Shown here one piece after another: positions 17,497 to 25,338 of a DNA stretch of 64,000 nt (position 1 is the first letter of the stretch; each line of letters begins with the position of its first letter). Where the stretch lies: contig CAYXVF010000008.1 of NCBI GenBank assembly GCA_964468125.1, positions 1-64,000 on the forward strand, written 5' to 3'. The notes beneath the pieces are model-generated. The model worked only from the letters and a program-made list of their open reading frames with translations. It searched no databases and was not told where the DNA came from. Position numbers and translations under genes: made by a program. Source of the DNA: CAYXVF01 sp964468125 (GTDB taxonomy: Bacteria > Myxococcota > XYA12-FULL-58-9 > CAYXVF01).

Positions 17497-19056
17497 CTAC
17501 GCGCTCAGCTCCGAAGCGTGCATGACAGGAAGGGTCGGTGAGCGCTCGATGCCCCGGCGAACGTAATCGCGCAGAAGGCCGCGGTTGGCGGGCGTGTTCC
17601 GGGTAGGCAGCAGGGCGCCCTGCACGAGCTCATCCTCGATAAAATCCTCGCTCAGGAAGCGCAGCATTTCTTCGACTTCATAGCGCTCGGAAAAACCAAC
17701 TACGCAATAGACCTGGATGGGAGTGGCGATCCCTTTGACCTTTTGCTGTCCGCCGTCGATGACGTCCACGAAACCGGCGCCGGCATCGATGTAGGTAAAT
17801 CGGTCGATCAGCAGGCCCCCCGCAGGCGCCTTCGCTTCGAGGCGCGAGGCGAGGTTCACGACGTTCCCGATGATCGAGTAGTCCAGCATGATGTGCTGCG
17901 CCCCAACAGGGCCCATCATGCATTTGCCGCTCGCGAGACCGAAGCGGTAGGTCAGTGGCAGTTTCTCCTCGAGCTCCTCGACCGCATGACTCAAGATCTT
18001 CAAGGCAAATTGCGAGTAGATCGTGGCCCGAAGAGCGTTGCGAACGTATGCGCGCTCCATGCTCGATTGGCGGCGAGGGTCGCGCATCATTCCGTAGTGC
18101 ATCATCACCCCGTCTCCCATGAATTTGTCGATGATGCCCTGAAAGGAACGTACGGTGATCCGGCCCATGCACGTGTAGTAGCGCGAGAGCATCTGGAAGA
18201 TCTCTTCCGGAGAGTGCCGTGCTGCCCAGTCCGTGTAGCCCGCGGCGTCTCCAAACACGACCGAGAGCTGGTGCTCTTGAACCGACTCGGTGCCACCGTG
18301 CTGAATCCGTTCGACGAGCGCGGCGTTGCTGAACCGCATGTGAAGCTCGAGGGCGTCCGCCATGCTGTTGAAGCTCGCGGCCGCACGTCCCACTTCGTCC
18401 CGACTCAGCCTCCCTTCCACGCGCTGACGAAAGTCGCCCTGGGCAAAGGCCTCGGAGGCCAATCCGAGCTGGGTGACCGGGCGGAGGACGCGTCGCAGGA
18501 CGAAAATGAGCAGCACAAAGTTTGCGACCAACGCGACCGCGACGATCACTGCGGAGCGTGAGAGAATCTGCTCGCCGGAGCGCTGGATCCTCGCACCATC
18601 GTAGCGGAAGACCACCGCGCCCAGCCGAATCTGATCGTAGAAGACCGGAGCGGCGATCGTGATGAAGCGCGCATCGTTGTCGATCACGGACGCGCGCTGC
18701 AGTTTCTCGAGCGCGGCGAATGGTGGCGGTGCTCCTACGGGTCCTTTCTTCTCAGCGAGGATCGTGCCGTCTCCGCCGACCACGTAGGCTCCCTGGATCC
18801 GTCTTTCGTCCGAGTCGACGAGGCCTTGAACCTTGAGCTGAAGGTCGAGCTTGCCCTTCTTCTCGTCGAGAAAATCGAGTGCGTTCACCTTGGCGAAGTC
18901 TTGGACCGACTGCGTACCTGCAGCGATGATTTCCTGTCGCACCGCGTCCCGGGCCACCCGGTAGGTCAGTAGCGATGCGGCAGATACTGCAACCACCAGC
19001 AGCACGTTCGCGACGATCAGGATTTTTCCGAGCAGCGAGAGTCGAGGCCAGCTCAT
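17497..19056 (-). CDS. Membrane class III adenylyl cyclase with extracytoplasmic sensor and HAMP
   Basis: 519 aa. A transmembrane helix (LIVANVLLVVAVSAASLLTY), an extracytoplasmic region of about 130 residues, a second helix (VIVAVALVANFVLLIFVL), a HAMP linker and a C-terminal cyclase domain. The metal Asp residues are in VVFGDAAGYTDW and DKFMGDGVMMHYG, and the Lys of DKFMGD is kept. The purine-contact position in YSIIGNVVNLASRLE is Ser, as in class IIIb cyclases that use Thr/Ser, with the transition-state Asn and Arg present. ATG 19056 overlaps the glgB stop (ATGA), so it is the last gene of the glycogen/trehalose operon. Predicted product cAMP. Confidence 0.82.
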   Translation of the reverse strand: MSWPRLSLLGKILIVANVLLVVAVSAASLLTYRVARDAVRQEIIAAGTQSVQDFAKVNALDFLDEKKGKLDLQLKVQGLVDSDERRIQGAYVVGGDGTILAEKKGPVGAPPPFAALEKLQRASVIDNDARFITIAAPVFYDQIRLGAVVFRYDGARIQRSGEQILSRSAVIVAVALVANFVLLIFVLRRVLRPVTQLGLASEAFAQGDFRQRVEGRLSRDEVGRAAASFNSMADALELHMRFSNAALVERIQHGGTESVQEHQLSVVFGDAAGYTDWAARHSPEEIFQMLSRYYTCMGRITVRSFQGIIDKFMGDGVMMHYGMMRDPRRQSSMERAYVRNALRATIYSQFALKILSHAVEELEEKLPLTYRFGLASGKCMMGPVGAQHIMLDYSIIGNVVNLASRLEAKAPAGGLLIDRFTYIDAGAGFVDVIDGGQQKVKGIATPIQVYCVVGFSERYEVEEMLRFLSEDFIEDELVQGALLPTRNTPANRGLLRDYVRRGIERSPTLPVMHASELSA

Positions 19057-21251
19057 GTTTGCTCTTCTGGAGCGAGCACCAACGCCCCGAGCGGGGGCAG
19101 ATCGACGACGACACTGAAAGGCCGTCCGTGGAAGGGCACCGCTTCCGGATCCACGATGCGGGTGGTTCCTACTCCGCTTCCGCCGAACTCGAGGTCGTCG
19201 CTGTTGAGAATGACTCGATGGCGGCCGCCGGTGGGGCACCCGAGGCGGTAGCCGAGACGCGGTACAGGAGTGAAATTCAGCGCGACCAAGGCGTAGCGGC
19301 GTTCATCCCGGCGGATGAAGCCGATCACCGAGTTGTCCCGGTCACTGCCGTCGATCCATTCGTAGCCTTCGCGTTCGTAGTCACTGCGCCAGAGAGCTGG
19401 TTCCTTCTGGTAGAGGCGACCGAGACGGCGAAGAAACGAACCAAAGCGCGCGGCGTCCTCCGCTTCGCCAAGGTGCCAATCCAGTGAGCTTTGGTAGTCC
19501 CATTCGCGTTCTTGGGGGATCTCGAAGCCCATGAAGTTCAGAATCTTCCCCGGGCGCGTGTACTGGTAGGCGTAGAGCAGGCGGAGGTTGGCGAGCCTCT
19601 GCCAGCGATCGCCCGGCATCCGCGAGTAAATCGAGCCTTTGCCGTGAACCACTTCGTCATGACTGAGTGGCATCAAGAAGCGCTCGCTCTGCTCATAGAC
19701 CATCGCGAAGGTGAGCTGGTCGTGGTGAAAACGGCGGTGAATCGGCTCCTTGCCCATGTAGAGCAAAGTGTCGTGCATCCAGCCCATGTTCCATTTGAGG
19801 TCGAAACCCAGCCCACCTACGTGCGTAGGGGTCGTCACTCCGGGCCAAGCGGTAGACTCTTCGGCCACCGTAAAACATCCAGGCGCGTCATGATGAACGC
19901 AGTCATTGAGCTCGCGCAGAAACGCCACCGCTTCGAGGTTTTCCCGTCCGCCGTAGGGGTTGGGCTCCCAGGCACCGTCTTCACGACTGTAGTCGAGGTA
20001 GAGCATGGAGGCGACCGCATCCACGCGCAGGCCATCGAGATGAAACTCATTGAGCCAGTACAGTGCGCTCGCGATCAGGAAGCCGCGAACCTCCGGGCGA
20101 CCGTAGTTGAAAATCAGCGTGCCCCAATCGGGATGCTCGCCGCGTCGGGGATCGGGGTGCTCGTAGAGAAAGGACCCGTCGAAGTTGGCGAGGGCGAAGG
20201 CGTCCTTGGGAAAGTGGGCGGGAACCCAATCGATGATCACCGCGATGCCTGCCTGGTGGCATTGGTCGACGAACCAACGCAGGTCGTCGGGTGTGCCAAA
20301 GCGAGAGGTCGGGGCGAAATAGCCCGAGACCTGATAGCCCCAGGATCCGTCGAAGGGGTACTCGGTGATCGGCATCAGCTCGATCGCGTTGAAGCCGTAG
20401 TCCCGAACGTGCTGGATGAGATCATGGGCGATTTCTCGGTAGGAGAGGAGGCGCTGCGGGTCGCTCGGGTCGCGTCGCCAGGATCCCGCGTGCATCTCGT
20501 AAATCGCTAGGGGTTCGCGGAGCACGTCCCGGCGCTCTCGCGCGTCCATCCAGTCCTGGTCGTTCCAACGATGCCTCGAGCGATAGACGCGCGATGCGGT
20601 GTGCGGGGGATGTTCCATGTACCGCGCCAGGGGATCGGTCTTGACCTGGATGTGTCCTTCGCCGGTCTTGAGCTCGAACTTGTAGAGCTCCCCTTCGCCA
20701 ATTCCAGGAATGAAGAGCTCAAAGATGCCCGAGCTCCCCATCGAGCGCATCGGGTAGAAGCGCCCGTCCCAGCGGCAGAACTCCCCCACGACGCTCACGC
20801 GCCGGGCGCTAGGAGCCCAAACCGCGAACGCTACACCCTCGACTCCGTCTACTTCGGTGAGGTGTGCCCCCATCGCATTCCAGAGCTGACGATGTCGCCC
20901 CTCATTGAAGAGGTGTTGGTCCATGTCCCCGATCGTGGGTGGGAACTGATAGGGCGGATAGTGCTGAAAGCTTGCGCCATCCTGAAAGGCGTAGCTCACC
21001 TGATGGCGCAGCGGAAAGCTCGCGCAGGGAAAGACGCGCCAGAACCCGCCGCGACCGTCTCGCTCCATCGGCATTGCGTCATCACCGACCATCACTGTCG
21101 CTTCGGTCGCCTCGGGATGATACGTACGCACAATGAGACCGTCGCCGTACTCGTGTACGCCGAGCAGGCGGTGCGGTTGAGAGTGGTTTCCGTCGATGAG
21201 CGCCTGCCATTCGTCCGCGGCGCCCAGCTCTGCTGGATGATGTGAGCTCAC
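19053..21251 (-). CDS. glgB: 1,4-alpha-glucan branching enzyme (GH13)
   Basis: Makes alpha-1,6 branches in glycogen. 732 aa from GTG 21251, the family's usual length; the frame is open to 21401 but the added part is low-complexity. N-terminal CBM48-type modules (HRLLGVHEYGDG; FAVWAPSARRVSVVGEFCRWD) precede the GH13 barrel. DGLRVDAVASMLYLDY holds the nucleophile Asp, FTVAEESTAWPG the acid/base Glu, and PLSHDEVVHGKGS the third Asp. There are 41 bases between the kinase stop and this start, and a 4-bp overlap with the downstream cyclase. Confidence 0.95.
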   Translation of the reverse strand: MSSHHPAELGAADEWQALIDGNHSQPHRLLGVHEYGDGLIVRTYHPEATEATVMVGDDAMPMERDGRGGFWRVFPCASFPLRHQVSYAFQDGASFQHYPPYQFPPTIGDMDQHLFNEGRHRQLWNAMGAHLTEVDGVEGVAFAVWAPSARRVSVVGEFCRWDGRFYPMRSMGSSGIFELFIPGIGEGELYKFELKTGEGHIQVKTDPLARYMEHPPHTASRVYRSRHRWNDQDWMDARERRDVLREPLAIYEMHAGSWRRDPSDPQRLLSYREIAHDLIQHVRDYGFNAIELMPITEYPFDGSWGYQVSGYFAPTSRFGTPDDLRWFVDQCHQAGIAVIIDWVPAHFPKDAFALANFDGSFLYEHPDPRRGEHPDWGTLIFNYGRPEVRGFLIASALYWLNEFHLDGLRVDAVASMLYLDYSREDGAWEPNPYGGRENLEAVAFLRELNDCVHHDAPGCFTVAEESTAWPGVTTPTHVGGLGFDLKWNMGWMHDTLLYMGKEPIHRRFHHDQLTFAMVYEQSERFLMPLSHDEVVHGKGSIYSRMPGDRWQRLANLRLLYAYQYTRPGKILNFMGFEIPQEREWDYQSSLDWHLGEAEDAARFGSFLRRLGRLYQKEPALWRSDYEREGYEWIDGSDRDNSVIGFIRRDERRYALVALNFTPVPRLGYRLGCPTGGRHRVILNSDDLEFGGSGVGTTRIVDPEAVPFHGRPFSVVVDLPPLGALVLAPEEQT

Positions 21252-21292
21252 CCGGGGGACCCTAGGCGGGGCAGGGACCTGATGGCAATGGG

Positions 21293-23107
21293 TCAGGCGA
21301 AGCGAGCGAGCGCCGTGGCCAGTGTTTTGATTTCGAACGGCTTGCGCAGGAACCAGTCCCGAAACTCCTCCGGGAGCTCGCCATCGACGCAGCCGGAGCA
21401 AATCAGAATGTCGAGCTTCGGATACATGGACTTGAGGGCCTTGGCGATGTCGACCCCCGATTCGAAAGGCATGCGAATGTCGACGAGCGCGAGGTCGAAG
21501 TCGTTGGCTCGGGCCAAGCTCAAGGCTTCTCCACCGTTGCTCGCTTCCACTACGCGGTAGCCGAGAAAGCCGAGCATTTCCGCGATGGCTCGGCGAACGT
21601 GCGGGTCGTCGTCCACGAGGAGGACCAGGCTCCCATCACCACGGGTGCGCAGGGGAGCGGTCTCCATGGCCACGAGATTGTCCTGCCGGGTCCGGGGCTC
21701 GGCGAGGGGGAGCCAGATTGAGACGGTCGTGCCCTCGCCGAGAGCACTCTTCAGCTCCATCGCTCCGTCGTGGGCCTCGACGATCCCGAGCGCCATCGGC
21801 AATCCGAGACCCGTGCCGTAGCCCTCGGCCTTCGTGGTGAAGTAGGGCTCGAGCGCTCTCCGCGCGGTGTCTTCGGTCATTCCTGCACCATTGTCGACGA
21901 TCTGAATGCGGGTATAGCGTCCTGGGCGAAGGTGAAGATCGACGGCATGAGGCATGTCGAGGGCGTGCGCCTCCGCGGTGACCTCGATCGATCCCGGCTG
22001 CTGGTCCAGAGCGTCGATCGCGTTGTTGAAGACGTTCAGGAGAACTTGTTCGAGCTGGCCATAGTCGGCGAGCAACCACAGGTTCGACTGCACCTCGATC
22101 GAGAGCTGATGGCTGCCGCGTGTACGTTGCTGAAAGACCGCCTCCAATCCCTTGAGGAGGCGTCGGACCTCGAAGGACTGGCGCTTGAATTCGGTTCGGC
22201 GCGCGATCCCGAGCATCTGACGCGTGATTTTGGCGGCGTTGTCGGACGCATCGAGAATGTTCTTGACGAGGCTCTGGAGCTCCGGCCGACCGGTCATCTC
22301 CGCGATCAACGATGCCGAAGCGGTCACGACCGAGAGGATGTTGTTGAAGTCGTGGGCCGCTCCCGAAGCCAGTCGACCGAGCGACTCCATCTTTTGTGCG
22401 TGCCGAAGACGGATCTCGAGCTCGTCCTCCGAGAAGACCTTGAGAATCGTCGAGCCGATCTGCACCCGATCGCCGTTCTGAAGCTCGACGGAGCCCACAC
22501 GCTTGCCGTTGAGGTAGGTTCCGTTGGAGCTCCCGAGGTCTTCGAGCACGAGCCCACTCCGGGCCCGACGGATCGACGTGTGCCGACGCGACGCGCTCGC
22601 GTCGAGGAGAACGATGTCGCATTCCGTTTGGCGACCGATCACGAGCGAGTCGACGATTTCGTAAGAAGCCCCCGCGTGTGACCCTGTCATCATCACGATG
22701 TAGTCGCGACGGTTGGAATGAGTCGCCGGCGCAGAAGACTCCTGCGTTTCGTCGGACCAGATCGGCTGTGGCGCTGGCGCGGTCCTCTCTGCACGCTCCA
22801 CGAAGCTCTGAAACGCCGCGTCTATCTGCGCCAGCTGAACCCCGATTCCATGGCGCCCGCGTTTGCGCCCGCGCCAGACGACGTCGCCCCGCACCCGCGA
22901 CACGGATCCATCGGGCAATAGGCACTCCATGTTGACCTGGTCGATTCGGTCGTCGAGGTCCTTACCGGGCAGCTCTACAAAGACCCCGGCGATGGACACG
23001 TCTCGAACAATTCCGTGGTTGGTCCGTTTTCGGTCGCGCGTCCACCACACTGCGGTCCAGCTCGCGTCGAGTCGTCGCTGCGTGCGCTTGTTCCCCGGTG
23101 CCGCCAT
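21293..23107 (-). CDS. PilZ-FHA-histidine kinase-receiver hybrid protein
   Basis: 604 aa, soluble. Domains in order: PilZ-like (about 8-100, with an RRLDASWTAVWW start and DVSIAGVFVELP; c-di-GMP-type residues partly kept), FHA (135-225: IGR159, SRRHTS, GSSNGTYLNG), HisKA-like with phospho-acceptor His252 in GAAHDFNN, HATPase_c (LLNVFNNAIDAL N-box, DNGAGM, GTGLGLPMAL), and receiver (495-600; Asp543 in LVDIRMP, Lys in RKPFE). It could couple c-di-GMP and phospho-Thr signals to a phosphorelay, with no DNA-binding output of its own. It sits between the ATP-grasp gene (34-base gap) and glgB (41-base gap), so it may regulate glycogen formation. Confidence 0.85.
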   Translation of the reverse strand: MAAPGNKRTQRRLDASWTAVWWTRDRKRTNHGIVRDVSIAGVFVELPGKDLDDRIDQVNMECLLPDGSVSRVRGDVVWRGRKRGRHGIGVQLAQIDAAFQSFVERAERTAPAPQPIWSDETQESSAPATHSNRRDYIVMMTGSHAGASYEIVDSLVIGRQTECDIVLLDASASRRHTSIRRARSGLVLEDLGSSNGTYLNGKRVGSVELQNGDRVQIGSTILKVFSEDELEIRLRHAQKMESLGRLASGAAHDFNNILSVVTASASLIAEMTGRPELQSLVKNILDASDNAAKITRQMLGIARRTEFKRQSFEVRRLLKGLEAVFQQRTRGSHQLSIEVQSNLWLLADYGQLEQVLLNVFNNAIDALDQQPGSIEVTAEAHALDMPHAVDLHLRPGRYTRIQIVDNGAGMTEDTARRALEPYFTTKAEGYGTGLGLPMALGIVEAHDGAMELKSALGEGTTVSIWLPLAEPRTRQDNLVAMETAPLRTRGDGSLVLLVDDDPHVRRAIAEMLGFLGYRVVEASNGGEALSLARANDFDLALVDIRMPFESGVDIAKALKSMYPKLDILICSGCVDGELPEEFRDWFLRKPFEIKTLATALARFA

Positions 23108-23141
23108 TCAATGCAAAGTGTCACCGCTCAGCTTCGATGCT

Positions 23142-24326
23142 TCAACCGAGATCCCTGGTGGGGCGATGTGGGTGCGTCTCTCTCGCAGTAGCCTCAGCAC
23201 GGTCGTATCCGCGGGCGATGAATGTGTCGGCATTTCGTTGTCCCTCCGCGAGAACGGCTTCTCGCTCTTCGCCAAAGGAATAGAGCCAGCCGCGACAGAT
23301 CTGGTCGCCCACGCGGGGACCGTCGCAGTCGAACGGACAGGTGACCGTGCTTGTGTCGTCGTCCACCGCTGGACAGAGCCAGGGCCGGTTCGCGTCGCTC
23401 CAAAGATAAGTCAGGCTCGCCGCCGTTTCCGGACGAGCGCGCGGGGCCTTTCGCGAGGGCTGTTGATGCCACTGAAAGACATTCGCTTCTTCGAGGCAAT
23501 GGTCGAGAACCGGAGAGATGTTCGGATGAACGCGGCAGTTGACCTCCATGACCTCCGCCCGGTCCGGGAAAGCAAACATCTCGACGTCGAGAAACTGGCT
23601 GCGCAGCCCATACTGGTCCGCTAGGCGAGCAGCAACCTCTCGGTAGAGCCGCACGAGGTGGCCCTGCGGTGACACGAGGGATGGAAAGACCTGCGCTCGA
23701 AAACGCTCGGGCTCACCATCGACGTAAACATTGTCGCTGACCCCGAAGAGATGTGCATGGCCGTCATTGTCGACCCAACCGTCGACACTCACCCGAGGCA
23801 CCTCCGGCGGTACGTACTCCTCGACGAGTGCCCCCGCATCGCTGTCCCAATGCGGCACCTCTCGCGCGTAGAGCTCCTCGAGCCAGGATGGCGGCGGAGG
23901 TATCTCGGGGGCACGGTCGCCGCTCCGCAAGCGCACGAGGCCCTGCGATGCGGTCCCGAAACGTGGTTTGAGCAGCAGCTCGTCGACGCCAATGCTCGGA
24001 GCGACTGCTGCGCCGCGCCGAAGTGGCGCGTAGCGCAGAGACCCGGGGGAGAGGTGGGTTCGCGAATGGATCTTGTCGAAGCTTGCAAGCGTCGCTCGGA
24101 GGTTGGCACCGGGCGCGCCGGAGAGGGCATGGACCAAGCTCGGCGGATCTCCAAAAGAGACGATTCGCCCCCCCGGATTCTGCTCGAGCCATCGGCGAAC
24201 CGCCTGCACGTGGCGCCAAGGTGGCTCCCTAGACGGTACGACGTAGCGCTCCAAGGATTGGCCGCCGCCGCAGGCGACCTGCAAGAATCTCAGGGTAGTG
24301 CGTTCCGTACCGAGGGCGAGGATCAC
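23142..24326 (-). CDS. ATP-grasp ligase paired with PCIF1-like methyltransferase
   Basis: 394 aa. An N-terminal Rossmann-like pre-ATP-grasp region (MILALGTERTTLRFL, IVSFGDPPSLVHAL) is followed by the ATP-grasp core. LLLKPRFGTASQGLVRL has the nucleotide-binding Lys and Gly loop, ALVEEYVPPEVPRVSVDGWV the second Lys/Glu strand region, and FLDVEMF and EVMEVNCRVHPN the Mg-binding Glu and Asn. Such enzymes join a carboxylate to an amine or thiol through an acyl phosphate. Substrate unknown. Its ATG overlaps the stop of the methyltransferase by 4 bp, so the two are probably made in a fixed ratio and act together. The C-terminal ~100 residues, with several Cys, are unassigned. Confidence 0.8.
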   Translation of the reverse strand: MILALGTERTTLRFLQVACGGGQSLERYVVPSREPPWRHVQAVRRWLEQNPGGRIVSFGDPPSLVHALSGAPGANLRATLASFDKIHSRTHLSPGSLRYAPLRRGAAVAPSIGVDELLLKPRFGTASQGLVRLRSGDRAPEIPPPPSWLEELYAREVPHWDSDAGALVEEYVPPEVPRVSVDGWVDNDGHAHLFGVSDNVYVDGEPERFRAQVFPSLVSPQGHLVRLYREVAARLADQYGLRSQFLDVEMFAFPDRAEVMEVNCRVHPNISPVLDHCLEEANVFQWHQQPSRKAPRARPETAASLTYLWSDANRPWLCPAVDDDTSTVTCPFDCDGPRVGDQICRGWLYSFGEEREAVLAEGQRNADTFIARGYDRAEATARETHPHRPTRDLG

Positions 24327-25276
24327 GGCAGGTAACCGCGTCGGATCGCCTCCGCGTCGAAAGCCGCCATCTCCCCCACGAGGATGACCGAAACATCAAT
24401 CGGAAGCGGGTGAAGCGCTCCGTCGAGGGCCTCGTAGAAGTGTGTATGAGCGCGCAATCGAACGTGCCGAGTCTGTGGAAGCCGGACCTCGTAGGAGGAG
24501 GGTCCAATCCAGATCATCGGCGGTGCGTCTCCGCCCTCGAGCCAGCGTTTCATGATCGCCTCCGCCCGGGCGAGGGATTGGGTGATGAACGGCGGGTCGA
24601 TCGCCCAGGCGCCGTCGTGCGTCGGAGCAGCCGTTCGGTAGAAGCTCCCGCGTCCACCAAAGGGAACATCGACGTGCGGGAATAGGCTGTAGAAGCCGCT
24701 CCCATCCTTGCCCAGAAGCCGTGCGTTGAAGGGCGAAGCGAATCCCTCGTTGCGAACACCCCAACGATGAAAGTCGTCGTAGACGACTTGCGGTGGCCCG
24801 ATGTGTCGCGTTTCTGCATACACGGCGTCATAGGTGAGAGCGCAGGCGGCGACCCGTTGAATCGCCTCTTCCCAGTTGAAGCGCTCCACCGCAAAGCTCA
24901 AGAGACGTTCCACGGGAGCTACTCGCGCGAGATCGAAACCGCCGACACTGAGAGTAGAAGAGGTGAGACGGATCGTGGGTGCCTCTTGCTCGACTGCGTC
25001 GGCTTCGAGCTCGCGGCGTACCGCATCGAGTATCGGGCGTGCAGCCGCAGCTCCCTGACCGTTGAGGGTGACGCGAAGCCCGTCGAGATCGAGTGAGCGA
25101 AAAAGCGTGGTGGGAGTCGGCTCCTTCGCGTCCAACGAACGCGCCATCAGGGCGTTTTCGAGCAACACAGACGGCCTCAATAAACCCGTAGCCTCACGCG
25201 CAACTCGCGTTAGGATTCGGCGGGAAAGAAGCCACTCATTATATGCCCGATTGAGAGACTCGCGGGGGTGAAGCAT
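24323..25276 (-). CDS. PCIF1-like N6-adenosine-type methyltransferase (DPPF)
   Basis: 317 aa. The segment VVYDDFHRWGVRNEGFASPFN, followed by FYSLFPHVDVPFGGRGSF and AIDPPFI (Asp227-Phe230), follows the order and spacing of human PCIF1, the cap-specific m6Am writer (there ECFASPLN, SAFPDTDGYFGSRG, ANPPF). DPPF replaces NPPF; D/N-PP-Y/F/W is the general catalytic motif of amino-methyltransferases. A late region after DPPF (MIWIGPSSYEV; RHVRLRAHTHFYEAL) also matches PCIF1's order. The WW domain is absent. The first ~120 residues would be the helical PCIF1 extension. Substrate (DNA, RNA, nucleotide or small molecule) unknown. It is located between glgX (62 bases upstream) and the ATP-grasp gene (4-bp overlap). 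Confidence 0.72.
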   Translation of the reverse strand: MLHPRESLNRAYNEWLLSRRILTRVAREATGLLRPSVLLENALMARSLDAKEPTPTTLFRSLDLDGLRVTLNGQGAAAARPILDAVRRELEADAVEQEAPTIRLTSSTLSVGGFDLARVAPVERLLSFAVERFNWEEAIQRVAACALTYDAVYAETRHIGPPQVVYDDFHRWGVRNEGFASPFNARLLGKDGSGFYSLFPHVDVPFGGRGSFYRTAAPTHDGAWAIDPPFITQSLARAEAIMKRWLEGGDAPPMIWIGPSSYEVRLPQTRHVRLRAHTHFYEALDGALHPLPIDVSVILVGEMAAFDAEAIRRGYLP

Positions 25277-25338
25277 TCGCTGTCCTTCTCTCCCCCGCAG
25301 TCAGAGATAAGCAGCACCGTCCCACTGGCAAGAGAGCT

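Noticed and set aside
19491..20510. Plus-strand ORF of 339 codons opposite glgB
   Set aside because: The opposite strand encodes all GH13 catalytic motifs; this frame is a shadow.
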